From the NCBI GenBank assembly GCA_029859555.1, contig JAOUCV010000114.1, positions 1 to 6,991 of the forward strand: DNA of 6,991 nucleotides. Reading direction: 5' to 3'. The DNA is from Gammaproteobacteria bacterium. GTDB lineage: Bacteria > Pseudomonadota > Gammaproteobacteria > UBA9214. Below the pieces are notes generated by a model. The model was not told the origin of the DNA. It searched no databases and worked only from the letters and a program-made list of their open reading frames with translations. A program made the translations under genes and the position numbers. Below, piece after piece: positions 1 through 6,467 of this stretch; within the stretch, counting starts at the first letter, position 1; the number at the start of each line of letters is the position of its first letter.

Positions 1-408
1 ACGCAACAACTGCAATAACAGGGTTTCAGCCTGATCATCCTGGTGCTGTGCCGTCAGCAGACAGTCATTCTCCGGCAACCACTCAGCCAGCGCCGCGTAA
101 CGTGCGGCGCGCGCCGCCGCTTCCGGGCTTTCACCACGCAAGGCACGCCCGTCAGCCTGCAAGGAAACGAGGGGGATATTAAGTTCAGCGCAAACTTGCT
201 GGCAATGTGTCACCCAGTCATCCGCTACTGCTTGCAACCCGTGATTAACATGCACCGCAGCGATGGCTGCATCCAGCACCTCGCGCAGCTGGTACAACGC
301 ATGCAGCAATACATGTGAATCCATGCCACCACTGAAAGCCACCCAGTAGCGGGCTGCACCGGGCTGCCGGCGCAGTTGTTTTAAGAGGTAGTCAGCTGAA
401 AAATTCAT
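1..408 (-). CDS. tilS: tRNA(Ile)-lysidine synthetase TilS, N-terminal part (C-terminus beyond left edge)
   Basis: TilS is an ATP-dependent cytoplasmic enzyme that joins lysine to C34 of the CAU anticodon of tRNA-Ile2, so that it reads AUA and is charged with isoleucine. Translating the minus strand gives 136 residues with the N-type ATP pyrophosphatase P-loop SGGMDS at 26-31, the VHVNHGL strand-turn at 52-58 and HQDDQAETLLLQLLR at 122-136, all typical of TilS. The substrate-binding and C-terminal domains lie outside the window. The ATG at 406-408 is the only usual start codon in the open frame: an in-frame stop lies at 454-456 and no ATG, GTG or TTG lies between. No purine-rich ribosome site is visible at the usual distance, which is odd. 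It follows accA after 111 bp, the standard gammaproteobacterial order. Other PP-loop enzymes such as TtcA are less likely because the NHGL and DDQAETLLL blocks and the accA neighbour fit TilS. Confidence 0.95.
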   Translation of the reverse strand, partial: MNFSADYLLKQLRRQPGAARYWVAFSGGMDSHVLLHALYQLREVLDAAIAAVHVNHGLQAVADDWVTHCQQVCAELNIPLVSLQADGRALRGESPEAAARAARYAALAEWLPENDCLLTAQHQDDQAETLLLQLLR

Positions 409-470
409 AGGCCAATAGGAACGTTCTTGCCCGACGCCTGCGCAACTTTTATTTCAGACTTTCAATGTGT

Positions 471-492
471 AAAAACCGTTGCCACAGGCCGG
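471..492 (-). terminator. weak intrinsic terminator candidate downstream of accA
   Basis: Read on the minus strand, about 28 bases after the accA stop, there is a small GC-rich hairpin (CCGGCC, loop TGT, GGC, a two-base AA bulge, CGG) followed directly by five T. The stem is short (six pairs with a bulge), so termination would be partial at best and read-through into tilS is likely. A separate 5-bp stem with a 3-base loop (ACAGC-AAG-GCTGT, 503-515) lies just upstream without a T tract. The rest of the 409-519 spacer shows nothing else I can support. Confidence 0.3.
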
Positions 493-519
493 AGAACAGA
501 GAACAGCAAGGCTGTGCGA

Positions 520-1479
520 TTAACGGTCGGTGAACTGTCCGTAGGCCTGCAAACGCCTGTAACGGTCAGTCAGTAAATCCTCAAGCGACTTCTTCTGCAA
601 GTCTGCCAGCGTTTCCTGCAGTGCCTGCTTGACATTGGCGGCAACTGCATCGACATCACGATGAGCACCGCCCAGTGGCTCCGCAACAATCTTGTCGACC
701 ATACCCAGGTCACGCAGTTTTCCGGAGGTGATACCCAGTGCATCGGCAGCTTCCGAGGCCTTCTCTGCACTCTTCCATAAAATCGACGCACAACCTTCCG
801 GCGAAATAACCGAGTAAGTACCGTACTGCAGCATCAGGGTCTGGTCACCAACACCAATCGCCAGCGCTCCGCCGGAGCCGCCCTCACCTATCACCGTGCA
901 AACGATCGGCGTCTTCAAGCCTGACATAACCATCAGGTTCCTGGCGATGGCCTCACTCTGGCCACGTTCTTCTGCACCAATGCCGGGATAGGCTCCCGGG
1001 GTATCGATAAACGTCAGTATCGGCATACCGAAACGCTCTGCCATCTCCATCAGGCGCAGCGCCTTGCGATACCCCTCGGGGCGTGGCATACCGAAATTAC
1101 GCCGCAGTTTTTCCTTGGTGTCACGTCCCTTCTGCTGCCCAATAACCATCACCGGCTGGCCATCAAGGCGGGCAATGCCACCGATAATGGCATGATCATC
1201 AGCATAGTGACGGTCGCCGTGCAGCTCTTCGAAATCCGTAAAAATGCGGATAATGTAATCCAGCGTGTATGGACGCTGCGGATGGCGTGCCAGCTGTGAA
1301 ACCTGCCAGGGTGTCAGGTTCGAAAATATCGACTCGGTCAGTGCACGATTTTTTTCTTTCAGCTTTTTTACTTCATCGCTGATGTTGATGTCTGCATCAT
1401 CACTGACATACTTAAGCTCGTCGATCTTTGCTTCCAGCTCGGCGATGGGTTGTTCAAATTCCAGGAAATTAAGATTCAT
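520..1479 (-). CDS. accA: acetyl-CoA carboxylase, carboxyltransferase subunit alpha
   Basis: AccA pairs with AccD to form the carboxyltransferase half of acetyl-CoA carboxylase. It moves CO2 from biotin on AccB to acetyl-CoA, giving malonyl-CoA, the first committed step of fatty acid synthesis in the cytoplasm. The 319-residue product matches the usual length and the E. coli protein throughout. Landmarks are the N-terminal [20 protein letters not shown] (3-22), [11 protein letters not shown] (65-75), the crotonase-like block [20 protein letters not shown] (157-176), the Gly-rich oxyanion-hole loop [15 protein letters not shown] (198-212) and [11 protein letters not shown] (226-236). The ATG at 1477-1479 is chosen because it restores the family N-terminus and has a GGAA-type ribosome site six bases upstream. 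A longer reading from a TTG at 1546-1548 would add 23 residues unlike any AccA. It lies 90 bp after dnaE and before tilS, probably in the same transcription unit as dnaE. Confidence 0.98.
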   Translation of the reverse strand: MNLNFLEFEQPIAELEAKIDELKYVSDDADINISDEVKKLKEKNRALTESIFSNLTPWQVSQLARHPQRPYTLDYIIRIFTDFEELHGDRHYADDHAIIGGIARLDGQPVMVIGQQKGRDTKEKLRRNFGMPRPEGYRKALRLMEMAERFGMPILTFIDTPGAYPGIGAEERGQSEAIARNLMVMSGLKTPIVCTVIGEGGSGGALAIGVGDQTLMLQYGTYSVISPEGCASILWKSAEKASEAADALGITSGKLRDLGMVDKIVAEPLGGAHRDVDAVAANVKQALQETLADLQKKSLEDLLTDRYRRLQAYGQFTDR

Positions 1480-1485
1480 TGAGAA

Positions 1486-1490
1486 TTCCG
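1486..1490 (-). promoter_or_regulatory. ribosome binding site deciding the accA start
   Basis: On the minus strand CGGAA lies six bases before the ATG at 1477-1479. It supports this start over the upstream in-frame TTG. The remainder of the 90-bp dnaE-accA spacer shows no promoter close to the sigma-70 consensus, which fits co-transcription with dnaE. Confidence 0.55.
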
Positions 1491-1569
1491 CAGTGTCATT
1501 TTCATTGCGCCAAGGTACCGTTTTTGCAGCATTTAAACAAGTCGGCAAGGTGAAAACGCAGGCATAAAG

Positions 1570-4500
1570 CTACACGTATTCAACCTGCACACAGCCCTTG
1601 CCCGCCAGGTCGCGCAGGCGGTGCAGCAATTCATCGGTCGGGTGAACCGTCCACTCTTCACCGAGCGCCACCCTGGCGCGGGCATCGCCACCGCTGTAAT
1701 CGATACACACCGGGCAGTGCCCTTCCCTGAACGGCTGCAGTATCTCTGCAAGGTGGCCGACAAACCCGTTACCTGCCTGACTGGACTCAACCCCGACAAC
1801 CACGCGCCGCGCAAACAAACCACGCGCCTGGTTGATGTCATAAATACTCTGCGCGGTCACCTGGTAGCCGCCGGTAAAATCATCCAGCCCGATCCCGCCC
1901 TGCACGACCAGCACCTTGTTCTTGCCGAGCATGGCCTGGTACTTCTCATAGACATCAGGAAACACCCGCACATCCAGCCGTGCGCTGCGGTCATCCAGCG
2001 TCAGGAAGGCAATCTTGCCACCACGCTGTGTCTTGATTACACGCATGCTCATCACCAGTCCGGCAATCGTCACAGGGCGCTCGTCCGCGCCGGGGCGGCC
2101 CTTGCGTTCCTTGTTCTTGTTCTGGCTGGCAGGCGGCGCAGTCGTACACATGGCAGCCAGCTCAGCCAGCTTGCCACTGGTAATGTTGGCAAGCTCGTAT
2201 TCATAACGGGTTATCGGGTGACCGGTCAGGTACAGACCCAGCGCATCCATTTCACCCTGCAGCCGCTGCTCCTCTTCCCACTCCGGCAGCACCTGCTTTT
2301 CTACCGGCAGCGGTGTGGCGGATGTGGCGTCGCCGAACAAATCATTCTGACCGGTATCGAGGTTGCGCGAATGCTGCTCGGCCATCTTCAATGCCTTGTC
2401 GAGATTCGCCAGTTGTGAAGCACGCGTATCGCCCATCGGATCGAGCGCACCGCCACGGATCATGGCATCAAACACACGCCGGTTTACCTTGCGGGTGTCG
2501 ACGCGACGACAGAGATCAAACAGGTCGGCAAAAGCGCCACCTTCATTACGTTCCGCAATCATGCCTTCAATCGCGGCCTGTCCGACACCCTTGATCGCAC
2601 CCAGGCCATAAACGATGGTGTCTGCCTCGGTAGCAGTAAAGTGATATTGCGACTGATTAACGTCCGGCGGCACCACCTTCAGTTTCATGTCGCTGCACTC
2701 GGCAATCAGGTTCACAATCTTGTCAGTGTTGTCCATGTCTGCTGACAATACTGCGGCCATAAAGGCGGCTGGATAATGCGCCTTCAGCCAGGCCGTCTGG
2801 TATGACACCAGCGCATAGGCCGCGGAGTGACTCTTGTTGAAGCCGTAACCGGCAAACTTCTCCATCAGATCAAAGATGCCGGCTGCGACCTTTTCGTCAA
2901 CTTCTCTCTGCAGGGCACCTTCGAGAAAGATGGAACGTTGCTTCGCCATCTCCTCGGGTTTCTTCTTGCCCATGGCGCGCCGCAACATGTCAGCACCACC
3001 CAGCGTGTAGCCAGCCAGCACCTGGGCAATCTGCATCACCTGTTCCTGGTACAGGATGATGCCGTAGGTCGGCTTCAGTATCGGTTCCAGATCAGGGTGC
3101 GGGTACTTGATTTCAGCACCGTGTTTACGCGCGATAAAATCGTCCACCATGCCGGACTGTAACGGCCCGGGACGAAACAGCGCCACCAGTGCGACGATAT
3201 CCTCAAAGGTATCCGGGCGCAGCCGCCGGATCAGGTCCTTCATGCCGCTTGATTCCAGCTGGAACACAGCCGTGGTTGCAGATGACTTCAACAGCTCAAA
3301 GGCTGCCCTGTCGACCAGCGGAATGGTTTCGATATCGACCAGCGGTTTGTCGCTCTCCGCGAGCCGGGCATTGATGGTCTTCAGCGCCCAGTCAATAATG
3401 GTTAGTGTGCGCAGACCGAGGAAGTCAAACTTTACCAGTCCGACCGCTTCGACGTCATCCTTGTCAAACTGGCTTACCAGTGCCCCACCACCCTGCTCGC
3501 AGTACAGTGGCGTGAAGTCGGTCAGTTGCGAAGGTGCGATAACAACACCACCGGCATGCTTGCCGGCATTTCTTGCCAGGCCTTCCAGTGAGCGCGCCAG
3601 GTCAACCAGCGTCCGCACATCTTCATCGGCATCATACAGTTCGCTGAAGGCCGGCTCCTGTTCCAGCGTCTTATCAAGTGTTATTCCGATTTCAAACGGA
3701 ATCAGTTTTGCGATTCTGTCGACAAAGCCGTAGGGATGACCAAGCACACGGCCGACATCGCGAACCACTGCCTTCGCCGCCATGGAACCATAGGTAATAA
3801 TCTGGGAAACCTTGTCACGCCCGTAAGTCTCGGCAACATAATCAATGACGCGATCACGTCCTTCCATACAGAAGTCGACATCGAAATCCGGCATGGAGAC
3901 ACGTTCCGGATTCAGGAAACGTTCAAACAACAGGTCGTAGCGAATCGGGTCAAGGTCGGTAATCGTCAGGGCATAGGCCACCAGCGAGCCCGCACCGGAA
4001 CCACGTCCTGGACCGACGGGAATACCGTTTTTCTTGGCCCAGATAATAAAATCGGCAACAATAAGAAAGTAACCGGGGAAACCCATATCCAGGATGACCT
4101 TGATTTCGTGTTCAAGCCGGTCATGGTATAACTGCCGCTGTGCCTCAATATCCGCACTGTCCGGATCAAGAATCTGCTGCAAACGATTTTCCAGTCCCTG
4201 TTCGGCCTGCATCTTGAAATAACCGGCCATATCCATACCTTCCGGTACCGGAAAGTCAGGCAGGTAATTTTTACCCAGTTCAAGTTCCAGGTTACAGCGG
4301 CGCGCGATCTCGACAGTATTTTCCAGTGCCTCGGGAATATCACTAAACAACTCCCGCATTTCATCGGCAGAACGCAAATACTGTTGCTCGGTAAATTCCT
4401 TGCTGCGACGCGGATCATCCAGTGTACGGCCTTCGTTGATACAGACACGCGCCTCATGCGCATCGAAATCCCCGGCACGCAGGAAATGCACATCGTTGCT

Positions 4501-5091
4501 GGCCACCACCGGTACACCCTTCTGTTCAGCGAGATGAATTGCCTTGTGAAGGTAGCTCTCTTCACCTGTCCGGCCGGTACGTTGCAGTTCCAGGTAAAAA
4601 CTGTCAGGAAATATCTGTAACCACTCATCGAGGCGCTCGGCCGCCAGCGCATGCTTGTTAGCGAGCAGTGCCTGCCCGACATCGCCGGCACGTCCGCCGG
4701 ACAATGCAATCAAACCATCCGCATGCCCCTCGAACCAGTCCCGCTCCAGCACCGGTATGCCACGCTGCTGTCCTTCGGTGTAGGAGCGTGACACCAGCCG
4801 GGTAAGATTCAGATAGCCATGATTGGTTTTACAAAGTAATACCAGCCGTGTCGGCGGTTTGCCGCCGAGCCGGTCTGCCACCCAGACATCCACGCCGACA
4901 ATGGGCTTGATCCCCTGCGCCATGGCGGCACGATAGAACTTCACCATGGAAAACATGTTGCATTGGTCGGTGACCGCCACTGCCGGCATGCCTGCCGCGG
5001 CAACGCATTTGACCAGCGGTTTGACCCGCACAGTGCCGTTCACCAGCGAATATTCGGTGTGCACGTGCAGATGTACGAAGGCAGGTTGCAT
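1570..5091 (-). CDS. dnaE: DNA polymerase III alpha subunit (replicative polymerase)
   Basis: This is the catalytic subunit of the replicative polymerase, a C-family polymerase that works with epsilon and theta in the core and with the beta clamp and tau at the fork. The product has 1173 residues (E. coli 1160). Order: PHP domain from HLHVH (7-11) to about 280; palm with GPGRGSGAGSLVAY (360-373) and PDFDVDF (401-407), where D402 and D404 correspond to E. coli D401 and D403; third catalytic Asp D556 in KFDFLGLRTL; fingers with YGIILYQEQVMQIAQ (676-690), MGKKKPEEMAKQRS (707-720) and GFNKSHSAAYALVSYQ (750-765); helix-hairpin-helix near 828-845; internal clamp-binding motif QNDLF (915-919, E. coli QADMF); OB fold about 1006-1090; C-terminal tau-binding region. 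It is the DnaE1 type, with no exonuclease insertion (not PolC). The ATG at 5089-5091 matches family N-termini, with GGAA nine bases upstream. A Lys/Arg-rich linker near 982-1005 accounts for much of the extra length. Confidence 0.98.
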   Translation of the reverse strand: MQPAFVHLHVHTEYSLVNGTVRVKPLVKCVAAAGMPAVAVTDQCNMFSMVKFYRAAMAQGIKPIVGVDVWVADRLGGKPPTRLVLLCKTNHGYLNLTRLVSRSYTEGQQRGIPVLERDWFEGHADGLIALSGGRAGDVGQALLANKHALAAERLDEWLQIFPDSFYLELQRTGRTGEESYLHKAIHLAEQKGVPVVASNDVHFLRAGDFDAHEARVCINEGRTLDDPRRSKEFTEQQYLRSADEMRELFSDIPEALENTVEIARRCNLELELGKNYLPDFPVPEGMDMAGYFKMQAEQGLENRLQQILDPDSADIEAQRQLYHDRLEHEIKVILDMGFPGYFLIVADFIIWAKKNGIPVGPGRGSGAGSLVAYALTITDLDPIRYDLLFERFLNPERVSMPDFDVDFCMEGRDRVIDYVAETYGRDKVSQIITYGSMAAKAVVRDVGRVLGHPYGFVDRIAKLIPFEIGITLDKTLEQEPAFSELYDADEDVRTLVDLARSLEGLARNAGKHAGGVVIAPSQLTDFTPLYCEQGGGALVSQFDKDDVEAVGLVKFDFLGLRTLTIIDWALKTINARLAESDKPLVDIETIPLVDRAAFELLKSSATTAVFQLESSGMKDLIRRLRPDTFEDIVALVALFRPGPLQSGMVDDFIARKHGAEIKYPHPDLEPILKPTYGIILYQEQVMQIAQVLAGYTLGGADMLRRAMGKKKPEEMAKQRSIFLEGALQREVDEKVAAGIFDLMEKFAGYGFNKSHSAAYALVSYQTAWLKAHYPAAFMAAVLSADMDNTDKIVNLIAECSDMKLKVVPPDVNQSQYHFTATEADTIVYGLGAIKGVGQAAIEGMIAERNEGGAFADLFDLCRRVDTRKVNRRVFDAMIRGGALDPMGDTRASQLANLDKALKMAEQHSRNLDTGQNDLFGDATSATPLPVEKQVLPEWEEEQRLQGEMDALGLYLTGHPITRYEYELANITSGKLAELAAMCTTAPPASQNKNKERKGRPGADERPVTIAGLVMSMRVIKTQRGGKIAFLTLDDRSARLDVRVFPDVYEKYQAMLGKNKVLVVQGGIGLDDFTGGYQVTAQSIYDINQARGLFARRVVVGVESSQAGNGFVGHLAEILQPFREGHCPVCIDYSGGDARARVALGEEWTVHPTDELLHRLRDLAGKGCVQVEYV

Positions 5092-5100
5092 GCAAAAGTT

Positions 5101-5104
5101 TTCC
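5101..5104 (-). promoter_or_regulatory. ribosome binding site candidate of dnaE
   Basis: On the minus strand GGAA lies nine bases before the dnaE ATG, inside a purine-rich run. It is a modest Shine-Dalgarno match at a slightly long spacing. Confidence 0.4.
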
Positions 5105-5120
5105 GTTTTCCCCGGGCGGA

Positions 5121-5200
5121 TTCAAGGCGCAATCCGGTTATAAATATAATTCGAGATAGATATTCTATCTATATGTTTTTATTTGTTATATTTTTATTTC
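5121..5200. promoter_or_regulatory. AT-rich divergent promoter region between dnaE and the GGDEF gene
   Basis: Positions 5138-5200 contain only 9 G or C in 63 bases (14 percent), in a window that is otherwise clearly richer in GC. On the plus strand there is a perfect -10 hexamer TATAAT at 5145-5150. The best -35 match I see, TTCAAG at 5121-5126 (18-base spacer), is poor. A start near 5157 would give the GGDEF gene a leader of about 220 bases. On the minus strand the -10-like TAGAAT (5162-5167) and TATAAC (within 5186-5191) could serve dnaE, but no convincing -35 pairs with them. This is the only divergent spacer in the window, so promoters for both genes are expected here. The exact hexamers are uncertain. 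Confidence 0.5.
5154..5170. repeat. 17-bp palindrome, possible operator at the divergent promoter
   Basis: AGATAGA and TCTATCT are perfect 7-bp inverted arms around TAT. The element begins 4 bases after the plus-strand TATAAT and covers the expected start point of the GGDEF transcript. It also contains the minus-strand TAGAAT. Its position suits a dimeric regulator acting on one or both promoters. I do not recognise it as the site of a named regulator, and AT-rich sequence yields chance palindromes more often than average. Confidence 0.45.
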
Positions 5201-5221
5201 CTGCTTCAGAAACAACAAACC

Positions 5222-5271
5222 CGGCAGGCTAACATGCCGACAATAAACAGGCCCGGGGGCAAGTGCCCGGC
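5222..5271 (+). other. two GC-rich hairpins in the probable GGDEF-gene leader
   Basis: Hairpin one has CGGCA (5222-5226) pairing with TGCCG (5235-5239) around an 8-base loop. Hairpin two spans 5251-5271: GGGC (5257-5260) pairs with GCCC (5265-5268) around AAGT, and GCC (5251-5253) can extend it with GGC (5269-5271) across a 3-base bulge. Neither is followed by a T tract, so they are not standard terminators on the plus strand. Their role is unknown. The remaining leader to about 5335 shows no structure that I can name. Confidence 0.35.
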
Positions 5272-5335
5272 AGAGTCAATCACCGTAACCGGATTATGGC
5301 CCGCCGACTGGCTAAATAACAGGATTTCCCGGTCG

Positions 5336-5366
5336 ATAAACCAGTAACAACTACACATAAACCAGT
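5336..5366 (+). repeat. tandem direct repeat ATAAACCAGT, 21-bp spacing
   Basis: ATAAACCAGT occurs at 5336-5345 and again at 5357-5366, with starts 21 bp apart, about two helical turns. The similarity runs on for some bases (AACAA after the first copy, TACAG after the second). The pair ends two bases before the ribosome site of the GGDEF gene. Such spacing suits two regulator molecules on the same DNA face, or an RNA element at the translation start. No named binding site is recognised. Confidence 0.45.
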
Positions 5367-5367
5367 T

Positions 5368-5372
5368 ACAGG
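5368..5372 (+). promoter_or_regulatory. ribosome binding site of the GGDEF gene
   Basis: ACAGG with AGG six bases before the ATG at 5379-5381 supports that start. The site overlaps the 8-bp palindrome CAGGCCTG (5369-5376). The next in-frame ATG (5451) has GGAG only one base away, too close to work well, and using it would remove most of the short N-terminal cytoplasmic tail. Confidence 0.55.
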
Positions 5373-5378
5373 CCTGCA

Positions 5379-6467
5379 ATGCTGCGAGTTAACAACAATC
5401 CGGTCACATCGTCCTATGAGAAAGAAGAGCTGAAAGGCTTCTCGCGGAGCATGGCGGAATTGCAGTGGTTGCTACTGATTCTTGTCATCCTGTACTTTTT
5501 TATACCCATTCGGCCCATCGACAACCATGACGGACTGATACTCACCATGGTGTGCTACTCGGGATTCGTGCTGCTGTTTCGGTATCTCAACTTCCAGGCG
5601 CGCGAGTCGCGCATGAAGCTGGCAATGGAAACCTGGGCGATGGTGAGTTTTATCACCATTGTTCTGTGGTATACCGGCAAGGTCGACAGCCCGTTATTAA
5701 ACCTCTATCTGCTGGTCATCATCGCCTGCGCCATAACGCTGGGCAAGATCATGACACTGCTTGAAGTCGGCCTGATTGCCTGCTGTTACCTGTACATGGG
5801 CTATAGCACACATTCCGAGGCATTGTTCGCACCACAAACGTTTACTGCACTGATGGCAAAGTTCTCGCCATTCCTGCTGGTGGCGTATGTAACCTCCATG
5901 CTCGCCGCAGATATCCTGCAGGCCAAGAAGCGTATTACCCTGTTGTCACAAACAGATGACCTGACCGGCTTACTGAACATGCGTGCCTTCAATCAGGTGC
6001 TCGACAAGGAAATCGCCCGGGCAGCGCGTTATGCACAGCAATTCACCGTAATCATGATTGATGTTGACGGACTCAAGAATATCAACGACCAGCACGGTCA
6101 TACAGCCGGCAGCCGACTGATCAGGATCATCGCACAGTCAATCAAGGAGTGCGTCAGAACATCTGACGTGCTGGCCCGCTATGGCGGTGACGAGTTTGTC
6201 ATTATGATGGCGCATACCAGTACCGAGCATGCACGTACGGCTGCCGAGCGTATCCGTACAGCCGTCAACAACTCTTCATTTGACATGAAAGGGATGCGCA
6301 TCGCGAGCACGGTGAGCGTCGGTATCGCCAGTTTCCCTGAATGCGTGGAAGATGCAGCCGAGGTTCTCGACAAGGCAGATATTGCGCTCTACCAGAGCAA
6401 ACAGGATGGCCGTAACAAGGTCACCTACTACGACAAGGCAATGGAGAATATTGCGATCTACGCCTGA
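5379..6467 (+). CDS. membrane GGDEF-domain cyclic dinucleotide synthase; candidate Hypr (cGAMP-type) enzyme
   Basis: The 362-residue protein has six predicted membrane helices (about 27-44, 52-69, 85-99, 104-121, 123-142, 156-177) with Arg/Lys-rich inner loops, placing both termini in the cytoplasm. A short helix (178-190) leads to the GGDEF domain (191-352). Seen there: DDLTGLLN (193-200), metal-binding DVD (228-230), N236 (PleD N335), GGDEF itself (269-273), RTSD (260-263) five residues before it as a classical inhibitory I-site, and K341 and R345 of the SKxxGRN block. GGDEF enzymes normally dimerise and condense two GTP into c-di-GMP. Here the second guanine-recognising residue, PleD D344, is S245 (GHTAGS), the substitution known from Hypr enzymes that make 3',3'-cGAMP. 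Activity looks intact; product identity is inferred. The sensor is not one I can name, and no EAL domain is present. The gene is divergent from dnaE and overlaps rnhB tail to tail. Confidence 0.9.
   Translation: MLRVNNNPVTSSYEKEELKGFSRSMAELQWLLLILVILYFFIPIRPIDNHDGLILTMVCYSGFVLLFRYLNFQARESRMKLAMETWAMVSFITIVLWYTGKVDSPLLNLYLLVIIACAITLGKIMTLLEVGLIACCYLYMGYSTHSEALFAPQTFTALMAKFSPFLLVAYVTSMLAADILQAKKRITLLSQTDDLTGLLNMRAFNQVLDKEIARAARYAQQFTVIMIDVDGLKNINDQHGHTAGSRLIRIIAQSIKECVRTSDVLARYGGDEFVIMMAHTSTEHARTAAERIRTAVNNSSFDMKGMRIASTVSVGIASFPECVEDAAEVLDKADIALYQSKQDGRNKVTYYDKAMENIAIYA

Noticed and set aside
43..318. Plus-strand open frame of 91 codons at the left end
   Set aside because: The minus strand here encodes the TilS P-loop domain with clear motifs; the plus-strand product resembles nothing.
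1480..1548. N-terminal extension of accA from an upstream in-frame TTG (23 extra residues)
   Set aside because: The extra residues do not resemble any AccA N-terminus, the start is a TTG, and the ATG at 1477-1479 restores the family length with a ribosome site six bases upstream.
1621..2418. Long plus-strand open frame of 265 codons opposite dnaE
   Set aside because: It lies wholly inside the unambiguous dnaE gene and shows no recognisable protein motifs; it is an antisense shadow, as are the other plus-strand frames within 1570-5091.
3966..4709. Minus-strand open frame of 247 codons overlapping dnaE in another frame
   Set aside because: Out-of-frame shadow of dnaE: biased composition rich in Arg, Trp and Ser, no family motifs, and dnaE is continuous across it with no frameshift.
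5173..5232. 19-codon hydrophobic open frame (starting MFLFVIFLF) in the leader
   Set aside because: It lies in the AT-rich promoter island, has no ribosome site and would start only about 16 bases after the predicted transcript start. Its hydrophobic content follows from T-rich codons.
5157..5378. c-di-GMP/cGAMP (GEMM-I) riboswitch in the leader of the GGDEF gene
   Set aside because: I looked for the conserved GEMM-I blocks (GGGCAAACC, the GGGACGCAAAGCC half and the tetraloop-receptor arrangement). Only a loose GGGGGCAAG fragment is present; the rest does not fit.
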